Shown: in pieces, positions 1 to 8,617 of the stretch
Layout of the letters: the number at the start of each line of letters is the position of its first letter
Position numbering within the stretch: position 1 is the stretch's first letter
Source: an uncultured Lachnospiraceae bacterium
GTDB taxonomy: Bacteria > Bacillota_A > Clostridia > Lachnospirales > Lachnospiraceae
DNA length: 11,033 bases
Assembly: GCA_949957035.1 (NCBI GenBank)
Contig: CATLIP010000063.1
Coordinates: 1-11,033 of the forward strand
Direction: 5' to 3'
The notes under the pieces: generated by a model
What the model was told of the DNA's origin: nothing
Seen by the model: only the letters and a program-made list of their open reading frames with translations
Databases searched by the model: none
Translations under genes and position numbers: made by a program

Positions 1-316
1 TCTTGGAAGTCTCTTTCTTTCCATGCTCTTTCTTGGAAGATTCTTTTTTCGGCGCTTCCTTTTTCTCTTCTTTTACAACAGGCTCGTTTAGAACAGAAAT
101 ATCCACCTTAGGTATTTCTATCTCAGGCTCTTCCTCCTTGACCTGTTCTTTCCTGCGTGCCTTGATTACTGCCTGCTTCATACCGATTCCAAGGAATCCG
201 GCGCTTCCTTTTTCAATCACCTGATAATCTAATTGATCACTCGTCACTCCTAACTGGACTAATGCTTCTGTAATTGCATCATCTAACGTCCTCGCTGATA
301 CAGTAATATATTCCAT
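1..316 (-). CDS. jag: Jag/KhpB (SpoIIIJ-associated RNA-binding protein), N-terminal part
   Basis: Partial gene: 105 codons read leftward from ATG at 316 and the frame is still open at the window edge. The start MEYITVSARTLDDAITEAL and the segment VIEKGSAGFLGIG (about residues 37-49) match the Jag N-terminal domain, which has this conserved glycine-rich FLGIG turn. After about residue 60 the protein becomes a Lys/Glu-rich linker, as in the family; the KH and R3H RNA-binding domains would lie beyond the edge. In the family, KhpB pairs with KhpA and binds RNA, and the gene usually follows yidC/spoIIIJ, as here. A strong AGGGGG Shine-Dalgarno lies 6 nt before the start and shares its AG with the yidC stop codon (TAG). 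The intergenic gap is 12 nt, so the gene is almost certainly co-transcribed with yidC. Confidence 0.9.
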   Translation of the reverse strand, partial: MEYITVSARTLDDAITEALVQLGVTSDQLDYQVIEKGSAGFLGIGMKQAVIKARRKEQVKEEEPEIEIPKVDISVLNEPVVKEEKKEAPKKESSKKEHGKKETSK

Positions 317-328
317 GAATAAAGCCCC

Positions 329-1396
329 CTAATTATTTTCATTGAATTTTTTAACCATGTTAGCTTTTGCCGCAAGACTTCCTTCCTTGGCATTCTCAGC
401 ACGCGCTCTTGCCTGTTCTATTTTTCTTTCTCTGTCTTTCTCACTCATTCCCGATACATTCCTATTAGCAGAATCCTTAATACTTCTGGTATTCGTCTGC
501 GCCATAGCGTTAATCTTCTCAGCCTTTTCACTGCGCTTTTCACGCTTCTTCGCAGCCTTCTCTTTATTCTTCTCCACCAATTCTTCCACTGAAATCTTAG
601 CCAGATGCTTATTGATAATAACCTGCTGTACAATCCTTACCACAGCGCTGAACACCCAGTACATACCGATACCTGTCGGAAGTGAAAATACCATAAATAC
701 GGAGAATAAAGGCATCGTCACATTCATAGTGTTCATAGTACTTGCCATCGGATTGTCCTTATCCATCTGCTGTCCTGAAATTGCCTGTGAAATCTTAACG
801 CTCAAATATTGTGTAAGTCCGGACAGTACAGGAACAAGAATCGCTGTAATAATAATGACAGCCGGAGCCATTCCATAGGAACCGCTGTTCTTAATCATCG
901 TAATCGGAGAAATTGTCATATCCGGTATCGTTAGAAACTGATTTACACTTGCCGGAGCATTCTTAATCGCCGGAACATAACTCTGAATATCATAAATAAC
1001 CGGATACAATGCCAAAAGCAGCGGCATCTGAATCAATAACGGAAGACATCCCCCCATCATGGAGGTTCCATACTTATCATATACCTGCTGAATCTCCTCC
1101 TGCTGTTTCATCATAGACGCCTGGTCTTTTTTGTTTTTATATTTTTTTTGAATTGCCTGAACTTCAGGGTTCGTCACAGCGGACAGCTTCTGCATCCTCT
1201 GCTGGCTGATAGTCATCGGCAGCATCAAAGTATATACGAAAATTGTATATAAAATAATTGATATTCCAACAAGCCCGTTGTCACTTGGAAGTACATTATC
1301 CAATATCGTATAGATAAAGTTCATGACCTTCCCTAAAAGCCAGCTAATCTGGCCTACAATCGGCCAGTTTGCCGCCGATAATAAACTAAACGTCAT
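329..1396 (-). CDS. yidC: YidC/Oxa1/SpoIIIJ membrane protein insertase
   Basis: Inserts and folds inner-membrane proteins, alone or with SecYEG. From the chosen start (MTFSLLSAANWP) it has 355 residues. Five hydrophobic segments are visible: about residues 10-33, 41-60 (ending LMLP), the segment after the GGCLPLLIQMP motif, the one around APAVIIITAILVPVL, and the last around MPLFSVFMVFSLPTGIGMYW, which is typical Oxa1-family sequence. A long Lys/Arg/Glu-rich C-terminal tail follows, as in insertases that contact ribosomes. The frame is open up to 1477, but ATG 1396 sits 6 nt after a GGAGGA Shine-Dalgarno (1403-1408); the ATG at 1402 touches that site and the 1477 start has no good one. No lipobox cysteine is seen near the N-terminus, unlike SpoIIIJ of Bacillus. 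Residue 55 is Tyr where the groove Arg is expected. Confidence 0.95.
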   Translation of the reverse strand: MTFSLLSAANWPIVGQISWLLGKVMNFIYTILDNVLPSDNGLVGISIILYTIFVYTLMLPMTISQQRMQKLSAVTNPEVQAIQKKYKNKKDQASMMKQQEEIQQVYDKYGTSMMGGCLPLLIQMPLLLALYPVIYDIQSYVPAIKNAPASVNQFLTIPDMTISPITMIKNSGSYGMAPAVIIITAILVPVLSGLTQYLSVKISQAISGQQMDKDNPMASTMNTMNVTMPLFSVFMVFSLPTGIGMYWVFSAVVRIVQQVIINKHLAKISVEELVEKNKEKAAKKREKRSEKAEKINAMAQTNTRSIKDSANRNVSGMSEKDRERKIEQARARAENAKEGSLAAKANMVKKFNENN

Positions 1397-1402
1397 ACTC
1401 AT

Positions 1403-1408
1403 TCCTCC
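1403..1408 (-). promoter_or_regulatory. yidC ribosome binding site
   Basis: GGAGGA on the minus strand, 6 nt before ATG 1396. It decides the yidC start against the longer reading frame beginning at 1477 and against the ATG at 1402, which abuts the site with no spacer. Confidence 0.8.
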
Positions 1409-1498
1409 AATGTATTTTATTTTCGGAACCGCAGTTCCTGAAATTGGGATAAAATATCCTAAGATGTAAAGATACAACTATTGCATCAGCCAATCTTC

Positions 1499-1711
1499 TC
1501 AGGGAACCGGGTCATACCCTCCCTTTGCAAATGGATTACATCTCAATATTCTCCACACTGCCAGAGCCAAGCCCTTCAAAGCCCCATATTTCTCGATTGC
1601 CTCTATCGCATACTGAGAACATGTAGGATAATAAATACAGGACGAATATCCCTTCAGAGCAGATAAATACTTCCGGTAGAATCTTATACAGCCTAACAGA
1701 ACATATTTCAT
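1499..1711 (-). CDS. yidD: YidD, membrane protein insertion efficiency factor
   Basis: A 70-residue protein of usual YidD length. It has the N-terminal amphipathic segment ([16 protein letters not shown]) and the family core [21 protein letters not shown] (residues 23-43). The WRILRCNPF motif and the GGYDPVP end follow. Conserved cysteines are at 25, 31 and 58. In E. coli and Bacillus, YidD helps YidC-dependent insertion from the inner face of the membrane; its exact mechanism is not settled. It starts 7 nt after the rnpA stop, and its likely Shine-Dalgarno (CAGGGGT) lies inside the last rnpA codons, so translation is probably coupled. The 102 nt between its stop and yidC hold only a short 5-bp hairpin and the yidC ribosome binding site. 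Confidence 0.95.
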   Translation of the reverse strand: MKYVLLGCIRFYRKYLSALKGYSSCIYYPTCSQYAIEAIEKYGALKGLALAVWRILRCNPFAKGGYDPVP

Positions 1712-1718
1712 AAATAAA

Positions 1719-2060
1719 TTACCCCTGATCTATAATGGTATGAAGACGGCCCAGATGCAGCATTGCGCTGTTAATCTCATGATAATTTCTTTCTTTCGCG
1801 CTTGCCCTGGCTATCACAACGATATCCATCCCACATCTGTACCGTTCCTCTTGTAGTCTATAGCTCTCTCTAATCAATCTTGTCAATCTATGCCTGACAA
1901 TACTATTGCCCACTTTCTTACTTACAGAAATCCCCAACCGATTCCGGCTGGTTCCATTCTCTAACACATACATTACCAGATACTTATTCGCACAGGATTT
2001 CCCTTTACTGTAAACAGTACGGAAATCCTGATTCTTCTTCAATGATTCGGAATACTTCAT
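1719..2060 (-). CDS. rnpA: Ribonuclease P protein component
   Basis: Protein subunit of RNase P, which helps the catalytic RNA cleave tRNA 5' leaders. At 113 residues it has the normal family length. It begins with the typical [17 protein letters not shown] segment, which forms part of the central cleft that contacts the pre-tRNA leader. It also carries the RNR-type basic helix [19 protein letters not shown] (about residues 48-66). In many homologues this helix reads RNRxKRxxRE; here Asn is His and Lys is Thr. The start ATG at 2060 follows GGATGGTG, a weak Shine-Dalgarno-like run. The gene lies 48 nt after rpmH, and a hairpin/T-tract sits between them, so it is probably expressed at a fraction of the rpmH level. 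Confidence 0.95.
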   Translation of the reverse strand: MKYSESLKKNQDFRTVYSKGKSCANKYLVMYVLENGTSRNRLGISVSKKVGNSIVRHRLTRLIRESYRLQEERYRCGMDIVVIARASAKERNYHEINSAMLHLGRLHTIIDQG

Positions 2061-2082
2061 TCACACACCATCCAATTTTAAT

Positions 2083-2110
2083 AGAAGAAAAGGCCACATA
2101 TATGCGGCCT
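2083..2110 (-). terminator. Attenuator-like intrinsic terminator between rpmH and rnpA
   Basis: On the minus strand AGGCCGCA (2110-2103), loop TATA, then TGTGGCCT (2098-2091) form an 8-bp stem with one G-U pair. A T-rich tract, TTTTCTTC, follows at once. The stem begins inside the rpmH stop codon (2109-2111). Downstream rnpA has no visible promoter of its own, so partial termination is more likely than complete termination. On the other strand there is no T-tract. Confidence 0.65.
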
Positions 2111-2243
2111 ACGCTGATAATCTCTTTCTTCCTTTTGCTCTTCTGCTAGCAAGAACTTTTCTTCCACCTTTGGTGCTCATCCTGGATCTGAACCCATGGA
2201 CTTTAGCCCTCTGTCTCTTCTTTGGCTGGAATGTCATTTTCAT
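2109..2243 (-). CDS. rpmH: 50S ribosomal protein L34
   Basis: A 44-residue, very basic protein: [20 protein letters not shown] at the N-terminus, then a [27 protein letters not shown] end. This is the standard L34 sequence and length; the protein is buried in 23S rRNA of the large subunit. ATG 2243 follows a strong AGGAGGTG Shine-Dalgarno (2251-2258) at 7 nt. An in-frame ATG two codons later is possible but is not preceded by such a site. It is the first gene of the leftward operon, driven by the promoter at 2308-2336, and its stop codon is part of the attenuator stem. Confidence 0.97.
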   Translation of the reverse strand: MKMTFQPKKRQRAKVHGFRSRMSTKGGRKVLASRRAKGRKRLSA

Positions 2244-2307
2244 AGATATCCACCTCCTTATATACTAAGGGAAACTCCCTACAAATTTTCCTAAGACATC
2301 AGCCTTG

Positions 2308-2336
2308 ATTATATAGAAAAAATGCGTCTGAGTCAA
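2308..2336 (-). promoter_or_regulatory. Sigma-A type promoter of the rpmH-rnpA-yidD-yidC-jag operon
   Basis: On the minus strand TTGACT (2336-2331) and TATAAT (2313-2308) are separated by exactly 17 nt. This is a five-of-six -35 and a perfect -10. Transcription should begin near 2301, giving a leader of roughly 58 nt with a small AGGGA/TCCCT hairpin (2268-2280) before the rpmH ribosome binding site. Confidence 0.88.
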
Positions 2337-2363
2337 GCTATTCCGCGATTTTTCTAAATTTAT

Positions 2364-2384
2364 TTATCCACAAATTGTGGATAA
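2364..2384. promoter_or_regulatory. Palindromic pair of perfect DnaA boxes
   Basis: TTATCCACA on the plus strand (2364-2372) and its exact inverse TGTGGATAA (2376-2384) are separated by 3 nt, forming 10-bp arms around one base. Both match the DnaA box consensus fully. They are the only perfect boxes in the intergenic DNA and lie 27 nt upstream of the rpmH -35 element. Confidence 0.9.
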
Positions 2385-2482
2385 TATTCGGAATTTCTGT
2401 GGAAAAGCCGTGGAAACAAATATTTTAACTCTCATTTTCCTTGAAAAATTACAATTTTCCACTGTGTATTACGTTTTCCACA
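2364..2482. other. oriC, upstream DnaA-box cluster (rpmH-dnaA intergenic)
   Basis: Besides the perfect pair, there are TGTGGAAAA (2398-2406), TTTTCCACT (2455-2463) and TTTTCCACA (2474-2482). These are one or two mismatches from TTATCCACA. A weaker CGTGGAAAC lies at 2409-2417. Clustering beside dnaA with a change of gene direction is the standard mark of a Firmicute origin. The full gap between rpmH and dnaA (2244-2590) holds the rpmH promoter, these boxes, the AT-rich stretch and the dnaA promoter region. Confidence 0.88.
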
Positions 2483-2570
2483 TTGATTTAAGATTGCTTA
2501 ATTTGCCATTTTGATGTAAAATAATTAAGATAGCAAAACTGGGGTTATGATGTATATTTTAACATTAAGA
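2483..2570. other. AT-rich segment, possible DNA unwinding element
   Basis: By hand count 21 of 88 bases are G or C (about 24%). It directly follows the last upstream DnaA box. It may be melted during initiation, but it also has to contain the dnaA promoter, and in B. subtilis unwinding occurs on the other side of dnaA, so the assignment is tentative. Confidence 0.35.
2494..2531 (+). promoter_or_regulatory. dnaA: Probable dnaA promoter
   Basis: Two overlapping candidates, each with 17-nt spacing: TTGCCA (2503-2508) with TAAGAT (2526-2531), and TTGCTT (2494-2499) with TAAAAT (2517-2522). Neither is strong. A DnaA box (2474-2482) ends 11-20 nt upstream, so repression by DnaA, common for dnaA genes, is plausible. 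Confidence 0.4.
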
Positions 2571-2590
2571 GAGATTAGGAGTTTACTGTA

Positions 2591-3976
2591 ATGGATATTG
2601 TGAATGAAAAATGGCCGGAAATTATCGAACATCTCAGGGTAGAACATGAACTGTCCAATGTCTCATTTACTACCTGGATACAACCTTTGAAGGTATATGA
2701 GATTATTGATAACACTGTGTACATAATGGTGAATATGAATGCAAGTGTTGAATATATTGAAAAAAAATACCTCCTCCCTCTGAAAGTATGCATTTCTGAA
2801 GTTACGGGGACTGACTATGAAGTCGTATTTGTATCAGAGGACGATGCCAGAATCGGTGAGATCCGCAGTATGTCTGCGGATGCAAGCCATAAGAAAAAGA
2901 CACGTACTGCAAGCGAGAAAGCAGGATTGAATCCCAAATATACCTTCGATACCTTCGTGGTAGGTGGGAACAATAATTTTGCACACGCCGCCTCCCTTGC
3001 CGTGGCGGAATCCCCGGGAGAAGTATATAATCCCTTGTTTTTATATGGAGACGTCGGTCTTGGGAAGACCCATCTGATGCATTCCATTGCTCATTTTATA
3101 TTGAATAAGAACCCGAAAAAGAAGGTTCTCTACGTTACAAGCGAGACATTTACCAACGAACTGATTGAAGCCTTGAAAAAAGGTAAGACCGCCGATAATG
3201 AATCTGCCATGGCTCAATTCAGGGACAAGTACCGCAATAACGACGTCCTGCTGATTGACGATATCCAGTTCATCATCGGCAAGGAGAGTACGCAGGAAGA
3301 GTTTTTCCACACGTTTAACCATCTGCATACCTCCGCCAAACAGATTATTATTTCCAGTGATAAGCCTCCTAAGGATATTGAGACACTGGAGGCAAGACTC
3401 CGTACCCGGTTCGAGTGGGGCTTGATTGCAGACATCTCTGCGCCTGACTATGAGACAAGGATGGCAATCTTACGCAGGAAGATTGAGCTGGACCATCTGG
3501 ACAGGTACAATATTCCGGAGGAGGTTCTGACATATATTGCCGAGAACATCAAATCCAACATCCGGGAACTTGAAGGCTCGCTTAACAAGCTGATTGCCCT
3601 CTATAAACTGAACAACCCGGAAACCATTGATATCCCGCTGGCTGCCGAGGCTTTGAAGGATATCATATCTTCTTATAACAATAGAGTCGTAACGCCGGAG
3701 CTGATCCTTGACATCGTATCCGACCATTTTAATATTACCATTGCAGATCTGAAAGGAAACAAGCGGAGCGCAAGCATCTCCGTACCAAGGCAGATCTGCA
3801 TGTACCTGATGCGTACTCTAACCGAGACGCCTCTTCAGGCAATCGGCATCATCCTTGGAGGAAAGGATCACTCAACGATTAAGTACGGTGTAGAAAAGAT
3901 TGAAAAAGGTATTGTGAAGGACGAGACCCTTAACAATACCATCAGTATTATTATGAAAAAGATTAATCCCGCTTAA
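2591..3976 (+). CDS. dnaA: Chromosomal replication initiator protein DnaA
   Basis: Origin-binding AAA+ ATPase that opens oriC and loads the helicase. The 461 residues show the usual four domains. Domain I (about 1-85, WPEIIEHL...SFTTWIQPL) is followed by a short charged linker to about residue 112. The AAA+ core begins at NPKYTFDTFVVG and has Walker A GDVGLGKTHL (153-162), Walker B LLIDD (220-224), the sensor-1 region IIISSDKPP and the RLRTRFEWGL arginine-finger region. Domain IV carries the DnaA-box-binding signature GGKDHSTIKY (423-432). ATG 2591 follows AGGAG (2577-2581) at 9 nt. Box clusters on both sides suggest autoregulation. No terminator is evident before dnaN, so read-through into dnaN is possible. 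Confidence 0.98.
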   Translation: MDIVNEKWPEIIEHLRVEHELSNVSFTTWIQPLKVYEIIDNTVYIMVNMNASVEYIEKKYLLPLKVCISEVTGTDYEVVFVSEDDARIGEIRSMSADASHKKKTRTASEKAGLNPKYTFDTFVVGGNNNFAHAASLAVAESPGEVYNPLFLYGDVGLGKTHLMHSIAHFILNKNPKKKVLYVTSETFTNELIEALKKGKTADNESAMAQFRDKYRNNDVLLIDDIQFIIGKESTQEEFFHTFNHLHTSAKQIIISSDKPPKDIETLEARLRTRFEWGLIADISAPDYETRMAILRRKIELDHLDRYNIPEEVLTYIAENIKSNIRELEGSLNKLIALYKLNNPETIDIPLAAEALKDIISSYNNRVVTPELILDIVSDHFNITIADLKGNKRSASISVPRQICMYLMRTLTETPLQAIGIILGGKDHSTIKYGVEKIEKGIVKDETLNNTISIIMKKINPA

Positions 3977-3988
3977 TGTGAATAACAT

Positions 3989-4171
3989 TGTGGACAACTT
4001 AGGGATAATGGGGAATAACTGTTGGAAAATTATTTTCTAAGAAACAAAAAAGTTTTTTAAGACAAGTTTTCACCACAACTTCCACATCTTGTCTCACTAA
4101 AATCCACACAGTTATTCTTGCGGAAAACACTGTTAAATTCTGGGGTTTCCGTGGTTTTCCACTTTTCCACA
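3989..4171. other. oriC, downstream DnaA-box cluster (dnaA-dnaN intergenic)
   Basis: Non-coding between dnaA and dnaN apart from a possible short leader ORF. Box-like sites are TGTGGACAA (3989-3997, one mismatch), AAATCCACA (4100-4108, two), TGCGGAAAA (4119-4127, two), TTTTCCACT (4155-4163, two) and TTTTCCACA (4163-4171, one). The last two are tandem and share a base. No perfect box is present. With the cluster upstream of dnaA this makes a two-part origin like that of B. subtilis. I do not see a convincing separate dnaN promoter here. Confidence 0.75.
4060..4094. repeat. Inverted repeat in dnaA-dnaN intergenic DNA
   Basis: AGACAAG (4060-4066) and CTTGTCT (4088-4094) are exact 7-bp inverse arms around a 21-nt centre that contains the CCACA-type motifs ACCACAA and TTCCACA. 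No T-tract follows, so it is not a terminator. The role is unknown. Confidence 0.5.
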
Positions 4172-4199
4172 GCCCCTAATAAGAAGGAGACGGAAATTT

Positions 4200-4250
4200 A
4201 TGATAGATAGATGTATCCGTCCGCGCCTGAAAGGAGTTTTACACATATGA
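4200..4250 (+). CDS. Possible 16-codon leader ORF coupled to dnaN
   Basis: ATG at 4200 opens a 16-residue frame, MIDRCIRPRLKGVLHI. It is preceded by AAGGAG (4184-4189) at 10 nt. Its TGA stop (4248-4250) overlaps the dnaN ATG (4247-4249) as ATGA, a classic arrangement for translational coupling. The dnaN Shine-Dalgarno (4231-4236) lies inside it. I do not recognise the peptide. It is too short to be supported by coding statistics, and the ribosome binding site could be chance or a relic of an earlier dnaN start. Confidence 0.35.
   Translation: MIDRCIRPRLKGVLHI
4231..4236 (+). promoter_or_regulatory. dnaN ribosome binding site
   Basis: AAGGAG, 10 nt before ATG 4247. It supports the start at 4247 over the in-frame ATG at 4211, which would add 12 residues (MYPSAPERSFTH) not typical of the clamp N-terminus. 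Confidence 0.75.
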
Positions 4251-5356
4251 AGATTATCTGCAGCAAAGCAAATCTTTCAAAAGGAGTCAGCACTGTATAT
4301 AAGGCTGTACCCTCTAAGACCACCATGCCAATTCTGGAGTGTATCCTGATTGACGCTACGAACGATATTATCAGATTGACAGCGAATGATATGGAACTGG
4401 GAATACAGACGGATATTGAAGGAGAGATTGTGGAGAGAGGCATGATTGCCATTGATGCAAGGATATTCTCCGAGATTGTACGCAAACTTCCTGATAATGA
4501 GATTAAGATTGAGACAGATGAGAATCTCAGGATGACGATTACTTGTGAGAAAGCGAAGTTTGATTTATCCGGGAAGCCGGGGGAGGAATTTTCTTATCTC
4601 CCAATTATTGAGAAAGATGAATCTATAGAAATATCTCAGTTTACTTTGAAAGAAGTTATTCGGCAGACCATCTTCTCCATTGCGGATACGGAGAGCAACA
4701 AATTAATGACGGGCGAATTGTTCGAGATTAGAGGGAACGTGCTTAGAGTTATCTCTCTTGACGGACACCGTATTTCTATCCGCAGGATTGAATTGAAGGA
4801 TGAAGTAAGCGATAAAAAATTAATCGTTCCCGGTAAGACATTGATTGAAGTCAGCAAGATTCTGTCGGGCGAGGCGGAGAGCATGGTTTCTATCTCTTAC
4901 ACCAGCAACCACATTGTATTTGAGTTTGACAATACGGTAGTGGTGTCCAGACTGATTGAGGGGGAATATTTTAGGATTGATCAGATGTTGTCTAACGACT
5001 ATGAGACGAAGGTCAGAATCAATAAAAGAGAGTTATTGAACTGTATCGATCGGGCGACGCTTCTCGTGAAGGAAGGGGACAAGAAGCCGATTATCATCAA
5101 TATCAGCGACGAGGTGATGGAACTAAGGATTAAGTCCCAGATTGGCTCAATGAATGAGGAGATTTTTATCAGCAAGGAAGGAAAAGACCTTCTGATTGGT
5201 TTCAACCCTAAGTTCCTGATAGACGCCTTACGTGTCATCGTGGACGAGGAAGTAACTCTATATCTGATGAATGCAAAGGCGCCGTGTTTCATTAAGGACG
5301 ATGAGGAGAGTTATATTTACCTGATTCTGCCTGTAAATTTTAATGCGGCTGCGTAG
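4247..5356 (+). CDS. dnaN: DNA polymerase III beta subunit (sliding clamp)
   Basis: Forms the dimeric ring that holds the replicative polymerase, and many repair proteins, on DNA. The 369 residues match the usual clamp length. It starts MKIICSKANLSKGVSTVYKA, followed by the PILECILIDA segment of the first domain. Further on, GKPGEEFSYLPII marks the end of domain I, the LDGHRISIRRI segment is in domain II, and the C-terminus YLILPVNF is close to the family's typical end. Three similar domains are expected. It lies downstream of dnaA as in nearly all bacteria, with 13 nt to the following S4-domain gene. The stop is TAG at 5354-5356. Expression may come from dnaA read-through and may be coupled to the short ORF that overlaps its start. 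Confidence 0.97.
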   Translation: MKIICSKANLSKGVSTVYKAVPSKTTMPILECILIDATNDIIRLTANDMELGIQTDIEGEIVERGMIAIDARIFSEIVRKLPDNEIKIETDENLRMTITCEKAKFDLSGKPGEEFSYLPIIEKDESIEISQFTLKEVIRQTIFSIADTESNKLMTGELFEIRGNVLRVISLDGHRISIRRIELKDEVSDKKLIVPGKTLIEVSKILSGEAESMVSISYTSNHIVFEFDNTVVVSRLIEGEYFRIDQMLSNDYETKVRINKRELLNCIDRATLLVKEGDKKPIIINISDEVMELRIKSQIGSMNEEIFISKEGKDLLIGFNPKFLIDALRVIVDEEVTLYLMNAKAPCFIKDDEESYIYLILPVNFNAAA

Positions 5357-5369
5357 AGAGGGATAACAA

Positions 5370-5568
5370 GTGGATGTTGTAAGATTGAGAGATGAGTATA
5401 TTAAGCTCGGGCAGGCTTTGAAGGCCGCCGGGCTGGTCGGCTCCGGCGCGGAGGCGAAGGAAGTCATTGTGGAGGGTTCTGTCAAAGTCAACGGCGAGAC
5501 GGATACCAGGAGAGGGCGGAAGCTATACGCCGGAGATGTTATCACTTTTAACGGGGAAGAAGTGAAAA

Positions 5569-5579
<11 letters not shown>
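5370..5579 (+). CDS. yaaA: S4-domain RNA-binding protein, YaaA type
   Basis: A 69-residue protein that is almost entirely one S4 RNA-binding fold: EYIKLGQALKAAGLVGSGAEAKEVI, then EGSVKVNGETDTRRGRKLYAGDVITF. This family is found between dnaN and recF in many Firmicutes. In Bacillus the YaaA protein is linked to ribosome large-subunit assembly; I infer a similar role only from the family. The only start in this frame that fits is GTG at 5370, 7 nt after AGAGAGGG (5355-5362). That purine run overlaps the end of dnaN. The last 11 nt overlap recF, which suggests coupled translation. The gene name follows B. subtilis usage and is different from E. coli yaaA. Confidence 0.92.
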
Positions 5580-8605
<3,026 letters not shown>

Positions 8606-8617
8606 GAGGTATATAAC

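Noticed and set aside
3..224. Plus-strand Ser/Phe-rich frame at the left edge
   Set aside because: It is the antisense of the Lys/Glu-rich linker of jag; low complexity explains the open frame.
342..878. Plus-strand frame of 178 codons over yidC
   Set aside because: The predicted protein is hydrophobic because it mirrors yidC membrane segments; yidC itself is unmistakable.
1425..1438. Hairpin GGAAC/GTTCC between yidD and yidC as a terminator
   Set aside because: The stem is only 5 bp and is followed on the minus strand by A-rich, not T-rich, sequence.
1397..1477. 27-residue N-terminal extension of yidC
   Set aside because: It lies upstream of the GGAGGA site and has no good ribosome binding site of its own; it does not look like a signal peptide with a lipobox.
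2268..2280. AGGGA/TCCCT hairpin in the rpmH leader as a riboswitch or L34 autoregulatory site
   Set aside because: The stem is 5 bp with a 3-nt loop, too little to support a regulatory RNA call.
3047..3076. Defective Walker A in DnaA (GDVGLGKT instead of GGVGLGKT)
   Set aside because: The changed residue is a variable position of GxxGxGKT; the essential Gly, Lys and Thr are present.
4046..4058. AAAAAAGTTTTTT after dnaA as a terminator
   Set aside because: There is no G/C stem; a run of A then T alone does not make an intrinsic terminator.
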